Shown piece by piece: positions 31,037 through 38,972 of a DNA stretch of 64,000 nucleotides. The stretch covers positions 95,860 through 159,859 of the forward strand of contig NZ_SPUI01000008.1 of assembly GCF_004522095.1 (NCBI RefSeq). Direction: 5' to 3'. The notes beneath the pieces are model-generated. The model did not search any database. It saw nothing but the letters and a program-made list of their open reading frames with translations, and was not told where the DNA came from. Both the position numbers and the translations under genes were made by a program. Position 1 is the first letter of the stretch. Each line of letters opens with the position of its first letter. This DNA is from Nocardioides sp. 503. Its GTDB lineage: Bacteria; Actinomycetota; Actinomycetes; Propionibacteriales; Nocardioidaceae.

Positions 31037-31894
31037 ATGCTCGTCTCCGAACGTATCGGTCAGCTCTTCCTGGACGGCGACCACGGCCGCGACCGACTGG
31101 AGTACACCGAGTACGGCGCCGGCGACGCCTGGGTGGTGCTGCTGCACGCCCAGCTGATGCCGCGGCGCATGCAGCAGCCGCTCGCCCGGGCGCTCGCGTC
31201 GCAGGGACTGCACGTCGTCACCCTCGACCTGCTCGGCCACGGACGGTCCGACCGCCCGGCGGACCCCCTGGTCTACTCGATGACGGCCTTCGCCGAGCAG
31301 GTCGTGGCCCTGCTCGACCACCTCGGTGCCCCCCAGGCGGTCGTCGGCGGCACCTCGCTGGGCGCCAACGTGTCCCTGGAGGTGGCGGTCATGGCGCCCG
31401 AGCGGGTCCGCGGCCTGATCTGCGAGATGCCGGTGCTCGACAACGCGCTCGAGGCGGGGATCCTGGCGTTCGGCCCGATCCTGTTCTCGGCGCGGTTCCT
31501 GCCGCTCACCATCGGGGCGGTGCGCCGCCTGACCCGTCCGGTGCCGCGGGGGATCGTGCCGTTCTGGGCCGGCATCGCGCTGGACACGCTCGACCAGCGC
31601 GCCGACTCCGTGGCCGCGCTGGTGCACGGGCTCTTCTTCGGCCGGATCGCCCCCTCCTCCCAGCAGCGGCGGGCGATCGCCGCGCCCGCCCTGGTCGTCG
31701 GCCACCCCGCCGACCCGATCCACCCCGCGGCCGACGCCGCGATGCTCGCCGACGAGCTGCCGCACGCCACCTTCGTGCGGGCTCGCAGCATCCTGGAGTG
31801 GCGCCGCCACCCCGAGCGCCTGGACGGTGAGGCCACCGACTTCGCACTCCGGTGCTGGAAGACGCCGCGTCGCAGCCGCCGCGCCGCCACCTGA
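31037..31894 (+). CDS. alpha/beta hydrolase
   Basis: A 285-residue alpha/beta hydrolase. The nucleophile elbow GTSLG is at 105-109 (Ser107), the oxyanion segment VVLLHAQLM is near 33, and a candidate acid aspartate lies in HPADPIHP near 221. The catalytic histidine is probably in the WRRHPERL segment close to the C-terminus. Cytoplasmic, no signal peptide. TAGATT (31025-31030) sits six bases before the ATG, so the mRNA is probably leaderless. The next gene is recO, with no evidence for a shared function. Confidence 0.85.
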   Translation: MLVSERIGQLFLDGDHGRDRLEYTEYGAGDAWVVLLHAQLMPRRMQQPLARALASQGLHVVTLDLLGHGRSDRPADPLVYSMTAFAEQVVALLDHLGAPQAVVGGTSLGANVSLEVAVMAPERVRGLICEMPVLDNALEAGILAFGPILFSARFLPLTIGAVRRLTRPVPRGIVPFWAGIALDTLDQRADSVAALVHGLFFGRIAPSSQQRRAIAAPALVVGHPADPIHPAADAAMLADELPHATFVRARSILEWRRHPERLDGEATDFALRCWKTPRRSRRAAT

Positions 31895-31910
31895 GGGGCA
31901 CACTGGTCCC

Positions 31911-32639
31911 GTGCCTCTCTACCGCGACGAGGCGATCGTGCTCCGCACCCACAAGCTGGGGGAGGCCGACCGCATCATCACCCTGCTGACCCGCAGCAAC
32001 GGCCGGGTCCGCGCCGTCGCCAAGGGCGTGCGCCGGACCAGCTCGCGCTTCGGGTCCCGGCTCGAGCCGTTCACCCACGTGGACCTCCAGCTGGCCGAGG
32101 GCCGCAACCTCGACACGATCACCCAGGCCGAGACCATGTCGGCGTTCTCCTCCGCGCTCGGCGCCGACTACGAGCGCTACACGGCCGGCACCGCGATGCT
32201 CGAGACCGCCGAGCGGCTGGTCTCGGAGGAGAAGCAGCCCTCGCTGCAGCAGTTCCTCCTGCTGGTCGGCGGCCTGCGCGCGATGGCGGCCGGTGCCCAC
32301 CGGCCCGGGCAGATCCTGGACTCCTACCTCCTGCGCTCGCTGGCGGTCGCGGGCTACGCGCCGTCGTTCGACGCCTGCGCCCACTGCGGGCTCGAGGGGC
32401 CGCACCGCTGGTTCAACCCGTCGATGGGCGGCATGCTCTGCACGACCTGCCGGCTGCCGGGTTCGGCCAGCCCCTCGCCGCTGGTGATCGCCACGATGAG
32501 CGCCCTGCTGACCGGCGACTGGCCGGTCGTCGAGGCGGCCGACCCGCGCCAGCTGCGCGAGGCGAGCGGCCTGGTGTCGGCGTTCCTGCACTGGCACCTC
32601 GAACGAGGCCTGCGCTCGCTGGAGCACGTCGAGCGATAG
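31911..32639 (+). CDS. recO: DNA repair protein RecO
   Basis: A 242-residue protein that loads RecA onto SSB-coated single strands in the RecFOR pathway. An N-terminal OB fold starts with YRDEAIVLRTHKLGEADRII. A C-terminal helical domain has a zinc site built from CAHCG and CTTCR. Length is usual. GTG 31911 has CACACT (31899-31904) six bases upstream. Confidence 0.95.
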   Translation: MPLYRDEAIVLRTHKLGEADRIITLLTRSNGRVRAVAKGVRRTSSRFGSRLEPFTHVDLQLAEGRNLDTITQAETMSAFSSALGADYERYTAGTAMLETAERLVSEEKQPSLQQFLLLVGGLRAMAAGAHRPGQILDSYLLRSLAVAGYAPSFDACAHCGLEGPHRWFNPSMGGMLCTTCRLPGSASPSPLVIATMSALLTGDWPVVEAADPRQLREASGLVSAFLHWHLERGLRSLEHVER

Positions 32640-32648
32640 CGTCCCCCC

Positions 32649-33431
32649 GTGAAGCGAGCCGTCCGCCAGCCCACTCCGCACCCCTCGGGCGCGCGGCCGC
32701 CGGCGATCCCGAAGGACCTGGTCCCGAAGCACGTCGCGATCGTCATGGACGGCAACGGCCGGTGGGCCAAGGAGCGGGGGCTGCCGCGCACCAGGGGTCA
32801 CGAGCAGGGGGAGAGCTCGCTCTTCGACGTGGTCGAGGGCGCCATCGAGATCGGCGTGAAGGCGGTCTCGGCCTACGCCTTCTCGACCGAGAACTGGTCC
32901 CGCTCGCCCGACGAGGTCAAGTTCCTCATGGGCTTCAACCGCGACGTCATCCGGCGCCGTCGCGACGAGATGCACGAGCTCGGCGTCCGGGTGCGTTGGG
33001 CCGGGCGGGCGCCGCGGCTGTGGAAGTCGGTGATCCGCGAGCTGCAGGTCGCCGAGGAGCTCACGAAGGACAACGACGTCCTGACGCTGACGATGTGCGT
33101 CAACTACGGCGGCCGCGCCGAGCTCGCCGACACCGCCCGGCGCATCGCGCAGGACGTCGCGGCCGGCCGGCTCAAGGCGGACAAGGTCGACGAGCGGACG
33201 TTCGCGCGCTACCTCTACGTGCCCGAGCAGTCCGACGCCGACCTGGTGTGGCGCACGTCGGGGGAGCAGCGCCTGTCCAACTTCATGCTCTGGCAGGCCG
33301 CCTACAGCGAGCTGGTCTTCACCGACGTCCTCTGGCCCGACGTCGACCGCCGCGCCCTGTGGCAGGCGATCGAGGTCTACGCCGGGCGCGACCGGCGCTA
33401 CGGCGGCGCGCAGCCCAACTTCACGCCGTAG
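32649..33431 (+). CDS. uppS: isoprenyl transferase (undecaprenyl/decaprenyl diphosphate synthase)
   Basis: A 260-residue cis-prenyltransferase making the C50/C55 polyprenyl diphosphate carrier for peptidoglycan and other envelope glycans. The signature HVAIVMDGNGRWAKERGLPR (about 28-47) contains the catalytic aspartate. DLVWRTSGEQRLSNFMLWQ near 205 is the second conserved block. Its -10 (TAGCGT 32637-32642) overlaps the recO stop codon, and GTG follows six bases later. Confidence 0.95.
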   Translation: MKRAVRQPTPHPSGARPPAIPKDLVPKHVAIVMDGNGRWAKERGLPRTRGHEQGESSLFDVVEGAIEIGVKAVSAYAFSTENWSRSPDEVKFLMGFNRDVIRRRRDEMHELGVRVRWAGRAPRLWKSVIRELQVAEELTKDNDVLTLTMCVNYGGRAELADTARRIAQDVAAGRLKADKVDERTFARYLYVPEQSDADLVWRTSGEQRLSNFMLWQAAYSELVFTDVLWPDVDRRALWQAIEVYAGRDRRYGGAQPNFTP

Positions 33432-33504
33432 TCACTCGCAGCCGTGACGCAGCGACAGCAAGGTCAGCCGGCACGAGGAGGAGCCAACCGCGTGAGCCGA
33501 GCGC

Positions 33505-33645
33505 TCAGCCGGCGCCGTGGCGGAGCACCCAGGCCACCTCGTTGAGCTCGCCGCTCTCGTCGGGGTGGTCGGCGACGTCGTGGGAGGTGAGGGTGTCCTC
33601 GAGCCGCACGGGCTCGGGCAGGCTCGCGAAGCGGTTGTCGGTCAT
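33505..33645 (-). CDS. 46-residue protein of unknown function
   Basis: A short acidic peptide starting MTDNRFASLPEPVRLEDTL and ending EVAWVLRHGAG. A good ribosome site (GGAGG) lies 8 nt before ATG 33645. No recognisable motif. It is convergent with uppS and divergent from the histidine kinase. Confidence 0.6.
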   Translation of the reverse strand: MTDNRFASLPEPVRLEDTLTSHDVADHPDESGELNEVAWVLRHGAG

Positions 33646-33764
33646 CGAGCACCTCCGGGGTCGGTGCGACCATGCTAGACCGCTGCGCACCCGTCGCGCC
33701 TCCTGCTGGCCTGCCCCTCGCACTCTCTGCCAGGCTGCTCCCAGACGAGTGGACGGAGTCGTGC

Positions 33765-35399
33765 ATGGCGGTGGGGGAGAGCGCTGGGGGGCACGGCGAC
33801 CTGACGACGGCGCCGGCTCCCGACGTCTTCGCGCGGCCGGGGGTGGCCCAGTCGCTCTGCACCGCGCTCTTCGCGCTGGACCTCGTCCTGCGGTTCTCCG
33901 GGCCCGCCGAGAGCGGTCCGTGGCCGCGAGCGGGCGCCGGGCTGCTCGTCGTCGTGACGGTGGCGGCCCTCGCGCTGCCGTGGCGACGACTGCCGGCCTG
34001 GGCGCCGGTCGTCCTCGCGCTCTGCGACCTGGCGATCATCGGGGTGTTCCGTTTGGACCCCGTGGGCGGCGGCAGCGCCGTCCTGATGGTGCTGCCGGGC
34101 CTCTACCTCGGTCGCTACCACGGGCGGCGCGGCGTGATCACGACGTCCCTGGGCACGACGCTCTTCGTGGCCGTGCCGAGCCTGGCCTACTTCGGTTGGG
34201 ACGGGCCCAACGTCTCGCGCATCCTGCTCTCCGTGCTGGTGGCCATCGCGGCGTCGCTGGCCATCGCGTCCGCGGTCAGCCGCCTCGAGCGCCAGCGCCG
34301 GGTGTCGGCGGCGATCGTCGACAGCGTCGACGTCGGGCTGGTCCTGCTCGACGACGAGGGCGTCTACCAGGCGGTGAACCGTCGACACGGGGACTTCATG
34401 GGCCTCGCCTACCCCGAGGGCCACGCCGGCCGCGCCGGGCAGCTCGGGCTCGTCTACAGCGCGGACGGCACGAGCGAGGTCACGACGACGGACATGCCCA
34501 CCGCGCTCGCGGCGCGGGGCGAGGAGTTCGACGACGTGCGGATCTGGGTGGGCGACGACCCCCTGACCCGCCGTGCCCTGTCGGTGTCGGCGCGGGTCGT
34601 GCGCGACAGCGGCGGGAGGTTCGACGGCGCGGCGCTCGCCTACAAGGACGTCACGGACTTCATGCGGGCGCTGTCGGTCAAGGACGAGTTCGTCAGCTCG
34701 GTCTCCCACGAGCTGCGGACCCCGCTCACGTCGATCCACGGCTACACGCAGCTGCTCCTGGAGCGCGACGACCTGCCGGCCGAGGTCCGCTCCCAGCTCG
34801 CGGTCGTGGTGCGCAACACCGAGCGGCTGCAACGCCTGGTGGGCGACCTGCTGCACACCAGCCGGGCCGAGGAGGACGCGCTGGACCTCCAGCGGCGGGA
34901 GACCGACCTCGCCGAGGTCGTGCGCCAGGCGGTCCAGGCGGCCGAGCCCGCTGCGCGCGAGAACGACGTACGCCTGGAGGTGCGCACCCCGGAGCGGCTG
35001 GTGCTCAAGGTGGACGCCCAGCGGATCGCGCAGGCCGTCGACAACCTGGTGTCCAACGCCATCAAGTACACGCCACGGGGCGGGGAGGTGGCCGTGGAGC
35101 TCGGGATCGACGCCAACCGCGTCGAGATCACCGTCCGCGACACGGGCGTGGGCATCGACGCGGCCGACCGGGACCGCCTCTTCACCCGCTTCTTCCGGGC
35201 CCGCCACGCCGAGGAGCAGTCGATCCAGGGCGTCGGGCTCGGGCTCAACATCACCCGCAGCATCGTGGAGGGCCACGCGGGCCGGATCGACGTGGAGAGC
35301 GAGGTCGGCCGCGGGAGCACGTTCCGGGTGCGGCTCCCGCTGCCCGGCAAGGCGGCCGGGGAGCCTGTGGGCGCTGAGGTTCCGGGCTCAGGGGACTAG
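33765..35399 (+). CDS. membrane-bound sensor histidine kinase (orphan)
   Basis: A 544-residue kinase. N-terminal hydrophobic segments (about 25-165) form four to five membrane helices, followed by a PAS-like sensor (about 175-295) and HisKA with SHELRTPLTSIHGY (phospho-acceptor His315). HATPase_c has DNLVSNAIKYTP, DTGVGID and GVGLGLNITRSIVEGHAG. ATG 33765 follows GGAG at good distance. No response regulator lies next to it, so its partner is elsewhere. Its stop codon overlaps that of zur in a shared CTAG. Confidence 0.9.
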   Translation: MAVGESAGGHGDLTTAPAPDVFARPGVAQSLCTALFALDLVLRFSGPAESGPWPRAGAGLLVVVTVAALALPWRRLPAWAPVVLALCDLAIIGVFRLDPVGGGSAVLMVLPGLYLGRYHGRRGVITTSLGTTLFVAVPSLAYFGWDGPNVSRILLSVLVAIAASLAIASAVSRLERQRRVSAAIVDSVDVGLVLLDDEGVYQAVNRRHGDFMGLAYPEGHAGRAGQLGLVYSADGTSEVTTTDMPTALAARGEEFDDVRIWVGDDPLTRRALSVSARVVRDSGGRFDGAALAYKDVTDFMRALSVKDEFVSSVSHELRTPLTSIHGYTQLLLERDDLPAEVRSQLAVVVRNTERLQRLVGDLLHTSRAEEDALDLQRRETDLAEVVRQAVQAAEPAARENDVRLEVRTPERLVLKVDAQRIAQAVDNLVSNAIKYTPRGGEVAVELGIDANRVEITVRDTGVGIDAADRDRLFTRFFRARHAEEQSIQGVGLGLNITRSIVEGHAGRIDVESEVGRGSTFRVRLPLPGKAAGEPVGAEVPGSGD

Positions 35400-35800
35400 C
35401 GGCAGGCGGCGCAGGTCCCGAAGATCTCCAGCGTGTGGCTCACCTGGGCGTAGCCGTGCTCCTCGGCGATGGCGCGCGTCCAGCGCTCCACGCCGGGGCC
35501 CTCGACCTCGACCGTCGCGCCGCAGTCGCGGCAGACGAGGTGGTGGTGGTGGGTGTCGGAGCACCGGCGGTAGCTGGCCTCCCCGTCCTCGGTGCGCAGC
35601 AGGTCGACCTCGCCGGCCTCGACCATGCGCTGGAGGGTGCGGTAGACGGTGGCCAGGCCCACGGGCTCGCCGCGGCGCGCCAGCAGCTCGTGGATGTCCT
35701 GGGCGGAGCGGAAGTCGTCGAAGGACGCCATCGCCTCGGCGACCGCGAGCCGCTGGCGCGTGGGTCGCAGCGCCGAGCGGGCGGGATCAGTGCTCGTCAT
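35396..35800 (-). CDS. zur: Fur family zinc uptake regulator Zur
   Basis: A 134-residue repressor. A winged-helix DNA-binding domain (about 10-78) contains AQDIHELLARRGEPVGLATVYRTL. The dimer domain has HHHHLVCRDCG (H84-87, C90, C93) and the final C130-A-A-C133, together a structural zinc site. Under zinc it should bind palindromes such as those at 38541-38576 and repress znuACB, and itself, since the four genes form one operon. ATG 35800 lies inside the end of znuB (14-nt overlap). A shorter or longer start is possible, but this one matches the family. Confidence 0.92.
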   Translation of the reverse strand: MTSTDPARSALRPTRQRLAVAEAMASFDDFRSAQDIHELLARRGEPVGLATVYRTLQRMVEAGEVDLLRTEDGEASYRRCSDTHHHHLVCRDCGATVEVEGPGVERWTRAIAEEHGYAQVSHTLEIFGTCAACR

Positions 35801-36794
35801 AGTGCTGCTCGTGAGGTGCGTGCCGGTGGCCGTCGTGGACGTAGTCCACGTGGTCGCCGTGGGGGATCGCGGCGTGGCCACACGCCGGGCCGTGGTCGTG
35901 GTCGTGCTGGGCGGCGTCGTGCGGGGTGGCGGTCTCGTCCGGTGGCAGCGCCGGGAACGGCGCCCGCTGGAGCTGGCGGCGGCGCAGCCACGCGCCCAGC
36001 GGCCAGGTCACCACGAAGCCCGCGAGCGAGAGCAGGACGATCGTGGACCCGGGCGCCACGCGGGTCCCGGCCGGGGCCAGGGCGGAGAGGGACAGCCCGC
36101 CCACGGAGGCGACCATGCCCAGCACCATGGCCGCGCCCAGCGTCGTACGGAACGAGCGGGTCAGCTGCTGCGACGTCGCGACCGGGACGACCATGAGGGC
36201 GGAGACCAGCAGCAGCCCCACCGTGCGCATCGCGATGGTCACGCTGACGGCGGCGAGCACGGCGACCAGGAGGTTGTAGGCGCGCACGTTGAGTCCGGCG
36301 ACCCGGGCGAACTCCTCGTCCTGGGCGACGGCGAAGAGCTGGGGCGCCAACCCCACCCCGATCAGGATGACCACGGCGGCGAACGCCATGGTGACCCAGA
36401 CGTCGCCGACGGAGATCGTGGTGATGGACCCGAAGAGGTACTCCTGCAGCCGGGCGGCGCTCTGCCCGCCGAGGCCCGTCAGCAGCACGCCGCCGGCCAG
36501 TCCGCCGTAGAAGAGGAGCGCCAGCGCGACGTCGCCGTTGGTGTGGCCGCGCTCGCGGATGATCTCGATCAGGACCGCGCCGAGCACCGCGACGGTGACC
36601 GCCGTCCAGGTGGGCGCGATGCCGGTCAGGAGCCCGAGCGCGACGCCGGTCACGGCGACGTGGCCGATCCCGTCGCCGAGGAGGGCCAGTCGGCGCTGGA
36701 CGATGTAGGTGCCCACGGCGGGCGCCGCCAGCCCCGTGAAGAAGGCGGCGAGCAGCGCACGCTGCATGAAGGGGTAGGAGAAGATGTCGAGCAT
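35787..36794 (-). CDS. znuB: zinc ABC transporter permease ZnuB
   Basis: A 335-residue integral membrane protein of the ABC-3 (metal) permease family, with eight to nine hydrophobic segments over residues 10-265 and the typical start PFMQRALLAAFFTGLAAPAV. It has an unusual C-terminal tail of about 55 residues with more than a dozen histidines (for example HDAAQHDHDHGPACGH), facing the cytoplasm, which could bind zinc. The start touches the znuC stop (TGATG). Confidence 0.93.
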   Translation of the reverse strand: MLDIFSYPFMQRALLAAFFTGLAAPAVGTYIVQRRLALLGDGIGHVAVTGVALGLLTGIAPTWTAVTVAVLGAVLIEIIRERGHTNGDVALALLFYGGLAGGVLLTGLGGQSAARLQEYLFGSITTISVGDVWVTMAFAAVVILIGVGLAPQLFAVAQDEEFARVAGLNVRAYNLLVAVLAAVSVTIAMRTVGLLLVSALMVVPVATSQQLTRSFRTTLGAAMVLGMVASVGGLSLSALAPAGTRVAPGSTIVLLSLAGFVVTWPLGAWLRRRQLQRAPFPALPPDETATPHDAAQHDHDHGPACGHAAIPHGDHVDYVHDGHRHAPHEQHYDEH

Positions 36795-37588
36795 CAGCGA
36801 CCTCCCTCCAGTGGGCTGGCGACGTGGGGCGAGTGGTCGTGGCGCAAGGCGTGCCCGTCGGTGTGGTGGTGGTGCAGGTGGGTCTCGGCGAAGCGCGGGT
36901 CGTGGACCTGGTGGTCGGCCAGCGGGGCGCCGTCGTAGGCGACGCGGCCGTCGCGCATGACCACGGCCCGCCCGACGAGGCCGGCGAGCGGGCCCAGCTC
37001 GTGGGCGACGAGCACGATGGTGGCCCCTCGGGACGCGAGTTCACCGAGCGCGGCGGTCAGCGCGAGCTGGTTGGGCAGGTCGACGCCGGCGGTCGGCTCG
37101 TCGAGGAAGAGCAGCTCCGGCTCGCCGGCCAGCGCTCGCGCGATGAGCACCCGCTGCTGCTGGCCCCCGGAGAGCTGGGAGACGCCGTCGCGGCCCCGGT
37201 CGGCGAGGTCGACCACCTCGAGCGCGTCCTGGATGGCCGAGCGGTCGGCGCGCGAGAGCGGGCGGAGCAGCCGACGCCGGGTGAGCCGGCCCGACGCCAC
37301 GACCTCCCACACCGAGGCCGGCACGCCGGTGGCCGCGCCGAGGCGCTGCGGGACGTAGCCGACGCGCTGCCAGTCGTGGAAGTGGCGCAGGTCGGTGCCG
37401 AAGAGCTCCACGGTGCCGGAGGTGAGCGGGCGCAGGCCCGTCAGCGCGCGCACGAGGGTGGTCTTGCCCGAGCCGTTGGCGCCCATGAGCGCGACGAACT
37501 CGCCCGACTCGACCCGGAGGTCGATGCCGCGCAGGACCGGGCGGCCGCCGATCGCGACCGCCCCGTCAGTGAGGTGCAGCGGTGTCAC
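36794..37588 (-). CDS. znuC: zinc ABC transporter ATP-binding protein ZnuC
   Basis: A 264-residue ATPase. Walker A is GANGSGKTT near 37, the signature is LSGGQQQRVLIARAL near 138, and Walker B is LLFLDEPTAG near 158. The C-terminus ends in a histidine-rich stretch (HLHHHHTDGHALRHDH), not usual for ATPases of this type. GTG 37588 overlaps the znuA stop (GTGA); an in-frame GTG two codons earlier (37594) is an alternative. It energises zinc import. Confidence 0.93.
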   Translation of the reverse strand: MTPLHLTDGAVAIGGRPVLRGIDLRVESGEFVALMGANGSGKTTLVRALTGLRPLTSGTVELFGTDLRHFHDWQRVGYVPQRLGAATGVPASVWEVVASGRLTRRRLLRPLSRADRSAIQDALEVVDLADRGRDGVSQLSGGQQQRVLIARALAGEPELLFLDEPTAGVDLPNQLALTAALGELASRGATIVLVAHELGPLAGLVGRAVVMRDGRVAYDGAPLADHQVHDPRFAETHLHHHHTDGHALRHDHSPHVASPLEGGR

Positions 37589-38541
37589 CGACACCCGTTG
37601 GCCTTCACCAGCGCCTGCAGGTTGGCGGCCATCAGCGTGAGGTAGTCGTCGTCGGACGTCTCGTCGCTGAGCCCCTCGATCGGGTCCAGCACCGCGGTCG
37701 TGACCCCGGCGTCCTCCGCCACGGCGTTGGCCAGGCGCTTGGTGGCCAGCCGCTCGGAGAAGACCGTGGTGATGCCGTCCTCGCGGATGAGGTCCTCCAG
37801 CCGGGCCCGGTCGGCGGGGGTGGGCTCGGCCTCGGGGGAGAGTCCGTTGATCGGCTCCATGTCGAGACCGTACTTCGTCAGGTAGCTGAACGCGTCGTGG
37901 CTGACCACCACCGTGCTCCGCTCGCAGGTCTGCAGCGTCGACTCGTAGGACGCGTCGAGCGCCTCGAGGTCGGTGCGCAGGTCCGCGGCGTTGGCGGTGT
38001 AGTCGTCCGCGTGGTCGGGGTCGACCTCGCCCAGCCGCTCCGCCACCGCGTCGCCGAGGTCGGCCATCCGGAGCGGGTCCTGCCAGAAGTGGGGGTCGAC
38101 GTCGCCGTGGTCGTGGCCCTCCTCCTCGTGCTCGCCCTCGTCGGCGTGCTCGTCCTCGTGCTCCTCGACCTTCTGCAGGTCCACGACGTCGGCCACGTCG
38201 AGCACCTCGCCGGTCGCGTTGGCCTCCACCGAGTCGTCGACGGTCGGCTGGAAGCCGGTCTCGAACACCACCAGGTCCGCGTCCACGATCGCTCCGGTCT
38301 CCCGCGGCGTCAGCTCGAGGTCGTGCGGCTCGCCCCCGGGCTGGGTGAGGTTCTCGACGTCGACCCGGTCACCGGCGACCCGCTCGGCGACGTACTGGAG
38401 AGGGTAGAAGGCGGCCACCACCTGGATGCCGTCGTCGACGCTGGCGGTGTCGTCGCTGAGGGCGCCGCAGCCGCTGAGCGCGAGGGCGCCGGCGGCCAGG
38501 AGCGCGGACGAGCGGAGGGTGCGGCGGTGAGGCGTGTTCAT
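37585..38541 (-). CDS. znuA: zinc-binding lipoprotein ZnuA (ABC transporter substrate-binding protein)
   Basis: A 318-residue lipoprotein. The signal peptide ends at the lipobox LALSGC near residue 23. The cluster A-I metal-binding fold has a charged histidine-rich loop (EHEDEHADEGEHEEEGHDHG, about 128-150) typical of zinc-specific members, followed by DPHFWQDP. ATG 38541 coincides with the edge of the first Zur box. A -10 GAGAAT is 7 nt upstream with TTGACA 17 nt before it, so the transcript is leaderless. The frame starting at 38577 would run through the operator. Confidence 0.93.
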   Translation of the reverse strand: MNTPHRRTLRSSALLAAGALALSGCGALSDDTASVDDGIQVVAAFYPLQYVAERVAGDRVDVENLTQPGGEPHDLELTPRETGAIVDADLVVFETGFQPTVDDSVEANATGEVLDVADVVDLQKVEEHEDEHADEGEHEEEGHDHGDVDPHFWQDPLRMADLGDAVAERLGEVDPDHADDYTANAADLRTDLEALDASYESTLQTCERSTVVVSHDAFSYLTKYGLDMEPINGLSPEAEPTPADRARLEDLIREDGITTVFSERLATKRLANAVAEDAGVTTAVLDPIEGLSDETSDDDYLTLMAANLQALVKANGCR

Positions 38542-38555
38542 GAGAACGATTCTCA
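38541..38555. promoter_or_regulatory. Zur box 1
   Basis: TGAGAACGATTCTCA, a perfect 15-nt inverted repeat that overlaps the znuA start codon and -10. It matches the actinobacterial Zur consensus (TGAAAATGATTTTCA-like). Confidence 0.85.
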
Positions 38556-38577
38556 AGCACATGAGAATCATTGTCAA
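38542..38577 (-). promoter_or_regulatory. znuA promoter
   Basis: Leftwards: TTGACA (38577-38572), 17 nt, GAGAAT (38554-38549), 7 nt, ATG 38541. The -35 overlaps Zur box 2 and the -10 overlaps box 1, so bound Zur would block RNA polymerase. Confidence 0.75.
38562..38576. promoter_or_regulatory. Zur box 2
   Basis: TGAGAATCATTGTCA, one mismatch from a perfect inverted repeat, centred 21 bp (two turns) from box 1. It also covers the -35-like TTGTCA (38571-38576) of the divergent gene. Confidence 0.8.
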
Positions 38578-38603
38578 CTCGCTGCCTCCGCTAGCCTGCG
38601 GGG

Positions 38604-38924
38604 ATGCTGGTGGTGAGCAGGTTCCGGGTGCCCGACGACGAGCGCGACGTGTTCCGGGGGGAGCTGGAGGGAGCCCACGCGCTGCTGGCCGCTCGTCCGG
38701 GGTACGTCGACGGGACGATCGGGCGCAACCTCGACGAGCCGACGCTGTGGGTGCTCACGACCCGGTGGGAGCACGTGGGGGCCTACCGCCGCGCGCTGTC
38801 GTCGTACGACGTGAAGCTGGGGGCCGTGCCCCTGCTGAGCCGGGCCGTGGACGAGCCGAGCGCCTACGAGGTGGTCGAGCCGGGGACCGTGCTCAACGTC
38901 GAGTCGAGCCGGTCGATAGGCTGA
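38604..38924 (+). CDS. antibiotic biosynthesis monooxygenase-like (ABM/dimeric barrel) protein
   Basis: A 106-residue protein with a ferredoxin-like dimeric alpha/beta-barrel pattern: LVVSRFRVP at the start, RPGYVDGTIGRN in the middle, and WVLTTRWEHVGAYRRAL. It could be a heme-degrading or quinol monooxygenase or a sterically similar non-enzymatic protein. TAGCCT (38592-38597) sits six bases before ATG, so it is leaderless. Its promoter overlaps Zur box 2, suggesting zinc-dependent control. Confidence 0.7.
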   Translation: MLVVSRFRVPDDERDVFRGELEGAHALLAARPGYVDGTIGRNLDEPTLWVLTTRWEHVGAYRRALSSYDVKLGAVPLLSRAVDEPSAYEVVEPGTVLNVESSRSIG

Positions 38925-38972
38925 GCGGCTCCGGGACCGGCAGCCAGTCGGCCCACGAGCAGGAGCTCCCAC

